Source: Candidatus Omnitrophota bacterium (GTDB taxonomy: Bacteria > Omnitrophota > Gorgyraeia > Velamenicoccales > Velamenicoccaceae). From it: a DNA stretch of 64,000 bases. The stretch covers positions 30,418-94,417 of the forward strand of contig DMEU01000023.1 in NCBI GenBank assembly GCA_003451585.1. Reading direction: 5' to 3'. Positions 1 through 7,260 of this stretch are shown here, piece after piece; within the stretch, counting starts at the first letter, position 1, and every line of letters starts with the position of its first letter. The notes beneath the pieces are model-generated. The model was given only the letters and a program-made list of their open reading frames with translations, ran no database searches and was not told the origin of the DNA. Made by a program: the position numbers and the translations under genes.

Positions 1-446
1 ACTTTATGGCTCAAAACAGCCCGGCGTAAATGGTAGCAGACATACAAAGCTACAAGGCCGTAAAACGCGATAACAAGGTTGTCGAGATTCAAATAGGTGA
101 CATCCTTGCCAAACCACGAACCTACCCAATTATCAATGCCTTCATGGGCCATAAAATACTCATCCAGGCATAAATAGATAAACCCGATGGCGGAAAACAT
201 CCAAAACGCGTACCGCTCAGACTTCAAGCCGGCCTGCCTTTTTAAAAAATAAATAAACAGGCTTGTCATTGCGGTAAACCCGAGGAACAATCCGGAAAAC
301 AGCGTAACTGTCTGATGTTCCCCGAAGCGCAGCATCAAGTTACCCTTATTGATACCGCTTATTATGCTGGTAAGAATGAGTATGAAATTAAAAAAGATGA
401 CGGAAATTATCCCAAATAACAGACGCTTCTTATCCTTTGCGTTCAT
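1..446 (-). CDS. Partial multi-pass membrane protein, C-terminus outside window
   Basis: A minus-strand reading frame opens with ATG at 446 and stays open to the window edge, giving about 148 residues without a stop. The protein begins MNAKDKKRLLFGIIS. It has hydrophobic stretches near residues 9-27, 48-66, 83-94 and 122-140, so about four membrane helices are visible. A GGGGGCAGG stretch just before the ATG can act as a ribosome site. I do not recognise the family. It is a host gene downstream of the lipoprotein gene on the same strand. Confidence 0.7.
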   Translation of the reverse strand, partial: MNAKDKKRLLFGIISVIFFNFILILTSIISGINKGNLMLRFGEHQTVTLFSGLFLGFTAMTSLFIYFLKRQAGLKSERYAFWMFSAIGFIYLCLDEYFMAHEGIDNWVGSWFGKDVTYLNLDNLVIAFYGLVALYVCYHLRRAVLSHK

Positions 447-534
447 GCCTGCCCCCTCCAAAGCCTGGTGCCGTTAATAATAGATGAATATATGACTTAT
501 ATACTTCCACAGTGCCTACCTATCGTCAAGATTT

Positions 535-1209
535 TTATGCGCCTTGACCGCTAATAACCGTCCACTCTCCATTAGGATAGACCGCGACCTCAAACAACGC
601 CGGCGCAAACGGGCCTCCCGGATATGCGGCAGAATAGTCCAGATTAAGCCAATAACCTTGCTGGTCCTTATGAAAATGGACCCCCTTATAGTTTTCGATA
701 ATGGCCAACTCCTCTACGATGCCCCTGGCATGCTCCGGGTTATCTGAGACATAGACCTCACAGTAGGCATGGGCGCTGTCTTTGGCGTAAGCAAGGACGA
801 CCCTTGCGGAACCGCCTATTGCCTCTATGGATGATGCCATCAAAATAGCAAAATCGTCGCAGTCGCCGGTTAAATTAGCCTCTACACTCTCAAAGGCAGG
901 GGCGAAATACTCAAAACCGCGCGGGTCGTTAGCATAATTCCAATTGCCTTTCAGGTAAGACCAGATAGCGCTGACTTGGCCAAAATTATATTCACCGCTG
1001 GAAAGACCCGCCATTCTTAAGGCGAACGCCCTGACCTTCGGATGCAAAGGCGTGATTGCCTCTTTAATGGAAAAAGCGGCCTGGTCCCACCGCCGCTCTT
1101 CCAATTTTTGCCTCTCTTCGCGCTCCTCCTGCCTGGCGCGCTCTTGAGCAGGGCTCCAACAACCTGCCAACAAAACAAATAATAATACCGTCCCCCTGGC
1201 GCTCATCAT
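535..1209 (-). CDS. Lipoprotein with transglutaminase-like cysteine protease fold
   Basis: The first 20 residues form a lipoprotein signal peptide ending in the lipobox LLAGC, so the mature protein should be lipid-anchored. After a charged linker (RQEEREERQKLEERR) comes a region with TGDCDDFAILMASS and DSAHAYCEVYV. This matches the Cys and His boxes of transglutaminase-like (bacterial TGc) domains, where Cys, His and Asp form the catalytic triad. A GGAGGG ribosome site lies about 9 bases upstream. The ORF opens with two consecutive Met codons, so the start may be 1206. The substrate is unknown; such proteins often act on peptides or cell-envelope components. Confidence 0.8.
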   Translation of the reverse strand: MMSARGTVLLFVLLAGCWSPAQERARQEEREERQKLEERRWDQAAFSIKEAITPLHPKVRAFALRMAGLSSGEYNFGQVSAIWSYLKGNWNYANDPRGFEYFAPAFESVEANLTGDCDDFAILMASSIEAIGGSARVVLAYAKDSAHAYCEVYVSDNPEHARGIVEELAIIENYKGVHFHKDQQGYWLNLDYSAAYPGGPFAPALFEVAVYPNGEWTVISGQGA

Positions 1210-1285
1210 CCTGATCGTCCCTCCGGATTTCTGTATAACTCCGAATTATCCCCTTGTCAATAAAGGTTTTAAGGAATCAAAATAA

Positions 1286-1309
1286 AAGGGCCCCAAAAAA
1301 CGGGCCCTT
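1286..1309 (-). terminator. Rho-independent terminator after the nucleotidyltransferase gene
   Basis: AAGGGCCC (1286-1293) pairs with GGGCCCTT (1302-1309) around an 8-base loop. On the minus strand the stem is followed by TTTTATTTTG. It lies about 60 bases beyond the stop codon at 1369. Confidence 0.8.
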
Positions 1310-1368
1310 CTTACTAAAAGCTCAACCTATATGACGAGTTTCACAATTAATTCATTCCTTTAAAACTG

Positions 1369-1824
1369 CTATCTTTTTCTCTTTGACATCAATATAGAGA
1401 TATCAACATTATCCTGCTTACGCCCGGATTTTTTCTTATTTTTTATCAACTCGTCGAATCCTATAAATATCACTTTTTGTTTTCCGTAAGAACCGGTAGC
1501 TCTATTTTTCCACACCTCCTTAAAATCACAGCCATCTATGGAGGTTAACAAGTCAATCCGTACCGGTTCGTAACCGAGCTGAATGATTTTTCCCTTTCGG
1601 ATTAAATCTTTTTCTTCAAGGGTTAAACTTTTGAACCCAAATTCTGCAAGCGATTTTATTATTCTATGAGCGTTATCTTTATCAGGCTCTACGAAGATAT
1701 CCATATCCTTCGTATATCTTGGCTCCCCATAAAAAGCAACGGCGTAAGCGCCGACAATACAATATCTTACTTTGTTTTTGTTAAATAATTTTAATAACTC
1801 TTCGAAGTCCTTTTCCGTTTTCAA
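1369..1824 (-). CDS. MNT/AbiEii-like nucleotidyltransferase
   Basis: This 151-residue protein has a minimal nucleotidyltransferase fold. GAYAVAFYGEPRYTKDMDIFV provides the G-x-x-A helix and the D-x-D metal pair, and RIDLLTSIDG supplies the third acidic position. Small enzymes of this type occur in toxin-antitoxin and resistance pairs, where they transfer nucleotides to RNA or protein. The start overlaps the upstream 63-residue gene by 44 bases, so the two are probably translated together. The actual substrate and whether it acts as toxin or antitoxin cannot be told from sequence. Confidence 0.75.
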   Translation of the reverse strand: MKTEKDFEELLKLFNKNKVRYCIVGAYAVAFYGEPRYTKDMDIFVEPDKDNAHRIIKSLAEFGFKSLTLEEKDLIRKGKIIQLGYEPVRIDLLTSIDGCDFKEVWKNRATGSYGKQKVIFIGFDELIKNKKKSGRKQDNVDISILMSKRKR

Positions 1825-1972
1825 TTTTTGAAGCCCTCAGCTTATGGTAAACTTCTCGCAAAAACTGCATAGTACCTATCCGTTCCGATCTCGACATCTT
1901 AGCATAATAAGCGGAATCAAACTCTGCAGCCTCTCGAAACGAGTTCGCCTTATTTATCCATATCTTTTTCAT
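1781..1972 (-). CDS. Small partner protein upstream of nucleotidyltransferase
   Basis: The ORF encodes MKKIWINKANSFREA and ends GKGLRRVIKII. Residues SRSERIGTMQFLREVYHK resemble a conserved small protein found directly upstream of nucleotidyltransferases of this kind. I chose the third Met codon (ATG at 1972); the in-frame ATG at 1978 abuts a TATAAT box (1979-1984) and would lie upstream of the predicted transcript start. There is no Shine-Dalgarno sequence, so translation may be leaderless. The C-terminal frame overlaps the nucleotidyltransferase gene. Function is unknown; it is likely the partner or antidote of the pair. Confidence 0.6.
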   Translation of the reverse strand: MKKIWINKANSFREAAEFDSAYYAKMSRSERIGTMQFLREVYHKLRASKIENGKGLRRVIKII

Positions 1973-1978
1973 GTTCAT

Positions 1979-1984
1979 ATTATA
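1979..1984 (-). promoter_or_regulatory. Possible -10 box (TATAAT) for the nucleotidyltransferase pair
   Basis: A perfect TATAAT on the minus strand ends six bases before the ATG at 1972. No good -35 hexamer is visible at 17-bp spacing, so this is tentative. Confidence 0.4.
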
Positions 1985-2003
1985 TCATATTTATCAGCAA
2001 AAG

Positions 2004-2037
2004 GAAAACGCCTACCGTTAAAACGATAGGCGTTTTC
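2004..2037 (-). terminator. Bidirectional-looking hairpin terminator
   Basis: The arms 2004-2019 and 2022-2037 are complementary over 16 bp with one mismatch (GAAAACGCCTA type ends). On the minus strand the stem ends in TTTTCCTTTTG. It can end transcripts coming from the toxin-antitoxin pair at 2172-2787. Confidence 0.7.
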
Positions 2038-2171
2038 TCTACATTTATGGCCCCAAATACACCTATCGTTATAAATGGGTGACACTACTTGTGAGAATGA
2101 AACGCTGACGCGAGGCACACGGAAAGAAAATGATTGAGCTAGGATATAAGCTATGCCCTATTTTTCAAGAA

Positions 2172-2477
2172 CTAAGCAATTTTCAGTGAAAATTTCAAGG
2201 TATTTAACACTTGCATAACAGTTGAAAGCTTTGGATCGGCATGTTCAGAAAGTGCCCGGTATAAGTTCTCACGGTTAAGTCCTGTTTCTCTAGAAAGCTT
2301 ACTGAAACCACCATGCACCCGCGCTGCTACAGAAAGTGCTGAAAGAAAAGCTTTTTCATCGCCATCCTTTTGATATTCTTCAAGAGCGACTTGAATATAG
2401 CTCTTTAGCTCATTCGGATGTTTTTTGTAACGTTCGATCTGCACTTCATCAAATGTCCTAAATTTTCTTTTGCTCAT
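2172..2477 (-). CDS. HigA-like antitoxin, addiction-module antidote family
   Basis: The 101-residue protein has a Cro/C1-type helix-turn-helix in its second half (GGFSKLSRETGLNRENLYRALSEHADPKLSTVMQVLNTL). It matches the putative addiction-module antidote family that pairs with RelE-fold toxins. Its start lies inside the last codons of the toxin gene (20-base overlap), giving the toxin-first order typical of higBA-like pairs. It should bind the toxin and repress the shared promoter at 2796-2824, which carries a palindrome. Confidence 0.85.
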   Translation of the reverse strand: MSKRKFRTFDEVQIERYKKHPNELKSYIQVALEEYQKDGDEKAFLSALSVAARVHGGFSKLSRETGLNRENLYRALSEHADPKLSTVMQVLNTLKFSLKIA

Positions 2478-2787
2478 GATAATCCCTCCAATAATCTAAT
2501 GCCTTCTTTATATCTTTATCTTGCGAACTTTTATCTCCGCCCATAAGCAATACTACCAGCGCATGCCCATCTTCGCCGCAATAAAGCCTATACCCTTTAC
2601 CAAAATCCAAACGCAATTCTACAATTCCTTGGAAACGCTTATGATCGCCATAATTACCCTGCCTAACCCTATCTATACGCGTTTCAACACGATGCCGCAA
2701 GATTCTATCGCGCAAAGAAAACAACCAATCAACAAAAGGCTCTTTATTGTCATGTGTTTTATAAACTATAACTGTTTTTTCCGTCAT
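2458..2787 (-). CDS. RelE/ParE-superfamily toxin, addiction-module killer family
   Basis: At 109 residues it has the size and pattern of the RelE-like killer-protein family. Visible are an N-terminal PFVDWLFSLRD helix, RIDRVRQGNYGDHKRFQGIVELRLDFGKGYRLYC, and the C-terminal strand VVLLMGGDKSSQDKDI. Toxins of this fold usually cut ribosome-bound mRNA or inhibit gyrase. It is transcribed first, and its ATG is only about eight bases from the -10 box, so the mRNA may be leaderless. Confidence 0.87.
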   Translation of the reverse strand: MTEKTVIVYKTHDNKEPFVDWLFSLRDRILRHRVETRIDRVRQGNYGDHKRFQGIVELRLDFGKGYRLYCGEDGHALVVLLMGGDKSSQDKDIKKALDYWRDYHEQKKI

Positions 2788-2795
2788 CTGCTATA

Positions 2796-2824
2796 AGTGT
2801 AGCTTACAAGCTACATATTGTCAA
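2796..2824 (-). promoter_or_regulatory. Toxin-antitoxin promoter with palindromic operator
   Basis: Minus strand: TTGACA (2819-2824), 17-bp spacer, TACACT (2796-2801). The spacer contains the perfect inverted repeat GTAGCTT-AC-AAGCTAC (2799-2814), a likely autoregulatory operator. The -10 box ends eight bases before the toxin ATG. Confidence 0.7.
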
Positions 2825-2844
2825 GACCATTTTATCCCTAATCT

Positions 2845-3162
2845 TCAAGTGCGCTTCAATACTTCCCTAACAATTATAGCAACTGTATGTTCGCTAATGC
2901 CTTTCTTCTTACAATAATCCGATTGTATCCAGTCGGCGAGCAATTTTGTGCCTTTGCTCGAATTACATCCGGCACAACATCGAGCGATATTTTCCCGAGT
3001 TATGATCCTTGCGTCATTAATGATGTGTTCCCAGGTTGCCACATACTTTCGGGATCCATTACGAGAGACCCCCTCAAGTAACTTAACACCACAATAAACA
3101 CAAACTTTATCTCGCACCGTAATCTCATCTTCCAAGCTCCTTGGAATACCCCAACGATTCAT
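2845..3162 (-). CDS. Small HNH endonuclease
   Basis: The protein of about 105 residues has CVYCG, then WEHIINDARIITRENIARCCAGCNSSKG. This is the Zn-ribbon and H-N-H pattern of HNH nucleases, where the histidine in WEH and the Asn/His positions form the beta-beta-alpha-metal site. I chose ATG 3162 because GGAGAGG lies just upstream; the longer TTG start at 3177 is less likely. It sits directly outside the left end of the integrated element. Before insertion it would have been the gene downstream of tRNA-Asn. Confidence 0.8.
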   Translation of the reverse strand: MNRWGIPRSLEDEITVRDKVCVYCGVKLLEGVSRNGSRKYVATWEHIINDARIITRENIARCCAGCNSSKGTKLLADWIQSDYCKKKGISEHTVAIIVREVLKRT

Positions 3163-3178
3163 TACCTCTCCAATCAAA

Positions 3179-3212
3179 AACGCCTCGCCCAGACTGCTCT
3201 GAACGAGGCGTT
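3179..3212 (-). terminator. Probable displaced terminator of tRNA-Asn
   Basis: AACGCCTCG (3179-3187) pairs with CGAGGCGTT (3204-3212). On the minus strand the stem runs into GTTTTTG. No minus-strand gene lies immediately upstream now. If the element is removed between the two core repeats, this hairpin falls about 35 bp after the 3' end of tRNA-Asn. Confidence 0.65.
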
Positions 3213-3241
3213 AGCTGAACGACGCCAGGTGCGTCTATTCG

Positions 3242-3257
3242 TCAACAATGGCTCCCC
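3242..3257. repeat. attL of the serine-recombinase element
   Basis: The core ATGGCTCCCC (3248-3257) is identical to 21464-21473. Both are preceded by CGTCAA with one or two bases between. At the right end the core is the 3' end of tRNA-Asn. Confidence 0.65.
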
Positions 3258-3302
3258 GGACGGTATTCAGATTCTGGCCTGTTATGGCACTTCACCGCGC
3301 TT

Positions 3303-3683
3303 GTGACCGAGCAGGGAAAATGGAACCACCGCATCATTTCCATCGTCCGCGAAGGCCAGACGCTCGACGAAGCCCGCAGGATACGCCCCAAACCGCCCAA
3401 GACCTACCGAAACCCCATCTTCCGAGCCAAGGAATACGCCCGCATGATCGAATCAGGCCTTGCCAAGAACGAAAGCGACCTTGCCCGCAAGGTAGGCATC
3501 TCCCGGGTCCGAATCTGGCAATATACCAGCCTTCTCGAGCTTGACCCCTCGCTGGTCAAAGCCGTCGAAGCGCTTGGCGATCCCATGCCTAAACGGCTGA
3601 TCACTGAGCGGCAACTACGGAAAATGCTGAAAGATCCCAAAGAGCAGGATAACTTTAGAAAAAACCTTCAAGAAATAGCATAG
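3303..3683 (+). CDS. Severed recombinase C-terminus with KorB/ParB-like HTH
   Basis: The frame is open from 3219. It contains ARMIESGLAKNESDLARKVGISRVRIWQYTSLLELDPSLVKAVEALGDPMPKRLITERQLRKM, a KorB/ParB-like helix-turn-helix of the kind found at the C-terminus of some large serine recombinases. At the core repeat the codons TGG CTC CCC match the frame of the recombinase at 21465-21473, so joining the element ends would fuse this piece to it. The independent GTG start at 3303 has no ribosome site, so in the integrated state it may be silent. Its stop lies two bases from the convergent stop of the MBL gene. Confidence 0.7.
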   Translation: MTEQGKWNHRIISIVREGQTLDEARRIRPKPPKTYRNPIFRAKEYARMIESGLAKNESDLARKVGISRVRIWQYTSLLELDPSLVKAVEALGDPMPKRLITERQLRKMLKDPKEQDNFRKNLQEIA

Positions 3684-3685
3684 GT

Positions 3686-4675
3686 TCACGCACTACAAAG
3701 AAACCAATAACCATCTTTCTGAAACGTTTTCCCGCCTGTAAAATCTCGAGCAAATGTTTGATTCTCAATAAATACCTCAACCCGTTTATCTACGGGGTAG
3801 ATATGAATATTGCCGCATTGATTATTTGTAAAGTACGGCAGATTCCGATATTGCCAAGCTGAATAGGCTAAATGCTCGCTTGGAGCACAGCCAAAAAAAG
3901 ATATGCGTGGTTTTACTACATCCAAAAAAGAATAATCTCTATCTGACTTGCGGCCATGGTGTGGCGCAAATAAAACTGCGGCATTTCTCACAGAACTTGC
4001 GTGATTCTTCAGAATATACTCCCAAGTATTATCATTTGAATCACCTGGAAATATTATTTGTCCGGCAGAACTGCGATAAGCGACAACATATGAAGCATCA
4101 TTTATGTCCCCGGTTTCGCCAGCAGATGCGATTAATGCATCATGTGGTGAAATAATAGAAAGATAATCGCCATGCCCTTCGCCTTGATCATTATCCGCAC
4201 TCCAGTATTTACCATGTGAACTTGCCCTTGGTGAAACCACGTTTACAGAAGACGCCTTACCACTAATAATCTTTTCATAACACTCCCAATCTTCTTTCCT
4301 GAAATCAGTTTCTTTCTCGAAATCTGGGGGCTCTCTTCGAACACCACAATCCCAGAAGTTATGAACCGTTTTCTCGGAAAACAATCGGCCAAGACCATCC
4401 ATATGATCCATATCCGGATGAGTCAAAATAAAGCGCCATATTTCGGATATTCCACGCGATGACAAGTATGTTATTGGATTTGTAGGATTATCTCGCATTC
4501 TATAGTCGCCCGGAATCCTTTGCGCATAGGAAGACTCTAGCATTTTATCCAAGAATGATTTTTCTCCGAGATTGCCACAACAAATATCGATCATGGTTGC
4601 TCGACCGCTTGATCGTTCGATGATAAAACAATCTCCTTGTTTAACATTAAGACAATGAATCTTCGGATCCGGCAT
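3686..4675 (-). CDS. MBL-fold hydrolase, ComEC-type, last gene of cargo operon
   Basis: The 329-residue protein opens with the ComEC-like strand IHCLNVKQGDCFIIE. It has the metal motif THPDMDHMDG (H86, D88, D90, H91), then FPGDSND (D212) and APHHGRKSD (H239-H240). These are the five ligand blocks of a metallo-beta-lactamase fold close to ComEC/Rec2 hydrolase domains. There is no signal peptide or membrane helix, so it should be cytoplasmic. The start overlaps the membrane-protein gene by about 29 bases, with AAGGA about eight bases upstream. Nuclease or phosphodiesterase activity is possible; the substrate is unknown. Confidence 0.8.
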   Translation of the reverse strand: MPDPKIHCLNVKQGDCFIIERSSGRATMIDICCGNLGEKSFLDKMLESSYAQRIPGDYRMRDNPTNPITYLSSRGISEIWRFILTHPDMDHMDGLGRLFSEKTVHNFWDCGVRREPPDFEKETDFRKEDWECYEKIISGKASSVNVVSPRASSHGKYWSADNDQGEGHGDYLSIISPHDALIASAGETGDINDASYVVAYRSSAGQIIFPGDSNDNTWEYILKNHASSVRNAAVLFAPHHGRKSDRDYSFLDVVKPRISFFGCAPSEHLAYSAWQYRNLPYFTNNQCGNIHIYPVDKRVEVFIENQTFARDFTGGKTFQKDGYWFLCSA

Positions 4676-5126
4676 TTTTGCTATCCTTATTAGCAGTACG
4701 GCTTTTTTTAATACCCCAAGTCACCTGAGCTATATCTTCGATTTTCTCGACAAATTTATCCACATTAAGTCCTGCCGCGAATGCAAAAGCATAAAAAGCT
4801 AAATTAGATGGTGATTCAATCTGCCTTGCTTCTAACATTATTAAGCCAGCCTTTAGGAAGAGAAAGCTGGCGGCACCACAGATAAAGCTTGTTAGTGGAC
4901 GAAGAAAGTACCAAGGGTACCAGACTTCACTCCACCGCTGAAAAACCGAAGCGTTCAGATATATTCCCCGTAAACAATACAAAACACCGCCTATGCCACC
5001 GGAAATACTACACATTAAAACGAGCTGAACTGTTTCTGGCATGATGATCTTTTTCTGGATCAACGCCCACAAAGCTATAGCATACAAAGTTAAAATAAAA
5101 ATTAAATATGCTGAGACCTTTTTCAT
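4647..5126 (-). CDS. Four-helix membrane protein between two MBL genes
   Basis: The start ATG at 5126 is preceded by GGGAGGTG six bases upstream, which rules out the longer frame. Four hydrophobic segments lie near residues 4-23, 32-54, 73-98 and 105-120, followed by a charged cytoplasmic tail (VEKIEDIAQVTWGIKKSRTANKDSKN). The block YPWYFLRPLTSFICGAASF between helices 2 and 3 resembles small membrane proteins seen in various conflict and accessory loci, but I cannot name the family. Tight spacing (13 bases after the upstream gene, overlap with the next) argues that it works with the two MBL proteins, perhaps as a membrane effector or anchor. Confidence 0.7.
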   Translation of the reverse strand: MKKVSAYLIFILTLYAIALWALIQKKIIMPETVQLVLMCSISGGIGGVLYCLRGIYLNASVFQRWSEVWYPWYFLRPLTSFICGAASFLFLKAGLIMLEARQIESPSNLAFYAFAFAAGLNVDKFVEKIEDIAQVTWGIKKSRTANKDSKNAGSEDSLS

Positions 5127-5139
5127 ACACACCTCCCGA

Positions 5140-6537
5140 TTATGCTTTATATCCATTGACAACGAATATCTTCGTAATATCTATCTTCTTCTCTTTATTA
5201 TTAATTCTGCAACGGAGTAGATGCGTCCCTTCGAAAGCAACGTCGCGTCCGAATGTCAACTTGTCAGTCTTTTCGCTCTTGTCTTTATAATATATCTCTT
5301 GGTGACTATGATGTTCCCCGATTCCACCATTTGAAACCTCCCACCATACATCAACTTGGTCATAGGGGTCGAGTAGACCACCATGAGCATTCGCCATAAA
5401 TTTTAAGGATGACTTAATCGGGAAATATTCACCGGATTTTTTATTTGTTACGCTCCCATTAAAAGTCATCTGGCACGAAATATCAAAAGTTGGACTACCG
5501 CTACCACCGCGGTTATGAAATCTACTTGGGGTTACAGTCCATTTGCCAGCGCTATCTATAAAGCCAGAAAAATGGTCTTTTTCCTTTGTAGTATAAACCT
5601 GCTTATTAGTGGCTTTATTTTTGTAAATAGCAAGGGCCTCAGAATTAGGATGATGGAAGTGGTCATAATCACCGCATGAGATCAAAACAATGTCAGGGGA
5701 AATATGGGCAATGTGGTCAAGGTATGTCGTTTCCGGGTTAGCTTCTATATCTATATGTTCATTTTGCGTTTCATCAGTAAAGAACGACCTCGAGCCATGA
5801 TGGCTTGCCAATAAGATACTTGTTTTTAAGATCCCCGACCCTCCAAACCCGGGGACGATTTTTTCTTTCCATGCTTTCCAATCAGAATCGCTTGTCAGCA
5901 ACAATGAACGCCCAGCATAATGAATAGATAATACCAATGCTTCCGTATGTTGAATCTTTGCTTTTTCAACAAGAGAAGCCTTTTCCGGCATATATGCAGA
6001 TGAGCTGAGACAATAAACTTGCGCACCTCCATAATTTCGAATCGATGAGGTGTTCGGAACCGGAACAAAAACAGCGCTATCCCCATATTGCTCTATCAAT
6101 GTTCTGCGTAGTCGCATGTAGTACTGATAATCTGCATCTTGGGTGGTTTCACCGCTTCGACCGGAATCCCATATTGATTTGATTTGAAAAGCATCATAAA
6201 CATCACAGAGCCCCCGATAATGATCGAGATCTCTATGTGAATTCACATAAATATCGATCCATTGGGCGTTCTGTTTCTTTGACGTATCGTAACGACTAGG
6301 TATGTGCTGTCCTAAAAATTTTATTACGTCATCTTTATCACCTTGAGTTACGTTACAATCATAGAGCATGGTTGTTTTGTCAGGGAACACAATCAAAACC
6401 ATTAACCCCTCGCCAACATTTAATACATGGAAGGATAACGGGTTCTTGTCATGCGAGGTATAAAAAGCTAATGGCTGAAAAAACTTCTGAGCGGCTTCCT
6501 TGGCCATTTTCAACAAATCCGTTAATAATTTATCCAA
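5140..6537 (-). CDS. MBL-fold hydrolase fused to AGS-C-like sensor domain
   Basis: Residues 33-330 form a ComEC-type metallo-beta-lactamase domain with NSHRDLDHYRG (H101, D103, D105, H106), TSDSD (216-219) and ASHHGS (244-249). Residues about 353-462 form a separate C-terminal domain: SLKFMANAHGGLLDPYDQVDVWWEV, then FEGTHLLRCRINNKEKKI. This pattern resembles AGS-C, the cyclic-nucleotide sensor domain found with CD-NTase/SMODS systems, where a YRGTHYVECYI-like block is typical. If correct, nucleotide binding would control the hydrolase. No cyclase gene is seen in this window. It starts 12 bases after the metallopeptidase gene, in the restriction operon. Confidence 0.75.
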   Translation of the reverse strand: MDKLLTDLLKMAKEAAQKFFQPLAFYTSHDKNPLSFHVLNVGEGLMVLIVFPDKTTMLYDCNVTQGDKDDVIKFLGQHIPSRYDTSKKQNAQWIDIYVNSHRDLDHYRGLCDVYDAFQIKSIWDSGRSGETTQDADYQYYMRLRRTLIEQYGDSAVFVPVPNTSSIRNYGGAQVYCLSSSAYMPEKASLVEKAKIQHTEALVLSIHYAGRSLLLTSDSDWKAWKEKIVPGFGGSGILKTSILLASHHGSRSFFTDETQNEHIDIEANPETTYLDHIAHISPDIVLISCGDYDHFHHPNSEALAIYKNKATNKQVYTTKEKDHFSGFIDSAGKWTVTPSRFHNRGGSGSPTFDISCQMTFNGSVTNKKSGEYFPIKSSLKFMANAHGGLLDPYDQVDVWWEVSNGGIGEHHSHQEIYYKDKSEKTDKLTFGRDVAFEGTHLLRCRINNKEKKIDITKIFVVNGYKA

Positions 6538-6549
6538 AGTAACCTCCCA

Positions 6550-7260
6550 TTAAATCACAACCCTTTCCAGCCTTGCCTTGCGCTTTTCCCAATCGGGCAT
6601 GACCAGCGAAAGAAAGTTATAAAAATGTCTCGTGTGATTGGGATATTTCAAATGGCACATCTCGTGCATGATTACGTATTCAATGCAATGTGAGGGTGCC
6701 TTGATCAACTCGGTATTCAATCCAATCCTGCCCTTGGTATGAACACAGCTACCCCAGCGTGATTTCATCGATTTAACATCGATAGCCGGTAATTTTATGC
6801 CGTATTTTTCAAGCCGTTCATGACATCGCCCGGCGATTACGGCAAACATCTGCTGGGCGCGAGATCGATACCACTCGTATACCAATCTTTTGGTTCGCGG
6901 TCGGCTATCCACCCGCAGGGAATAAACGAAAATATATTTTCCCTTCAATTTAACATCCTGTTTCTTAGCCGACATCACCTTCAAACGATACTGCCGTCCA
7001 TAGTAATAATGTGTTTCACCGCTAATAAATTGCCTTGGCGGTTCTTTGGGCATATATGACTTGAAGTAATTAATTTGCCTCACGATCCACGAAGCGCGCC
7101 TCTGAACCTTGCGCAGTACCTTTTCGACCGAAAAGGTATGCGGTGCGCTTACGCCTACAGACAAATCCGGCATGACACTAATTCTTAATGCTTTTCGCGG
7201 CTTCTGCTCAAGCGAGAAGCGGATTGTTTTCTGTCCGAAGGCAACTGCATGTTCTGTCAT
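6550..7260 (-). CDS. YgjP/SprT-like M48-type zinc metallopeptidase
   Basis: The 236-residue protein has MKSRWGSCVHTKGRIGLNTELI followed by the zinc motif YVIMHEMCHLKYPNHTRHFYNFL, where the HExxH histidines and the later His bind zinc. This is the DUF45/YgjP family, often found beside type I restriction genes. Its ATG overlaps the hsdR stop (ATGA-type, 4 bases), so it is translationally coupled to hsdR. The role in the restriction locus is not established; cleavage of restriction subunits or phage proteins is a guess. Confidence 0.87.
   Translation of the reverse strand: MTEHAVAFGQKTIRFSLEQKPRKALRISVMPDLSVGVSAPHTFSVEKVLRKVQRRASWIVRQINYFKSYMPKEPPRQFISGETHYYYGRQYRLKVMSAKKQDVKLKGKYIFVYSLRVDSRPRTKRLVYEWYRSRAQQMFAVIAGRCHERLEKYGIKLPAIDVKSMKSRWGSCVHTKGRIGLNTELIKAPSHCIEYVIMHEMCHLKYPNHTRHFYNFLSLVMPDWEKRKARLERVVI

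Noticed and set aside
3248..3544. ORF of 98 codons starting at the core repeat
   Set aside because: It is an out-of-frame shadow of the KorB-like fragment, rich in Pro and Arg, and starts inside the attachment core.
3686..6537. A complete CBASS system
   Set aside because: An AGS-C-like domain is present but no CD-NTase/SMODS synthase, Cap2/Cap3 or HORMA gene was found in the window.
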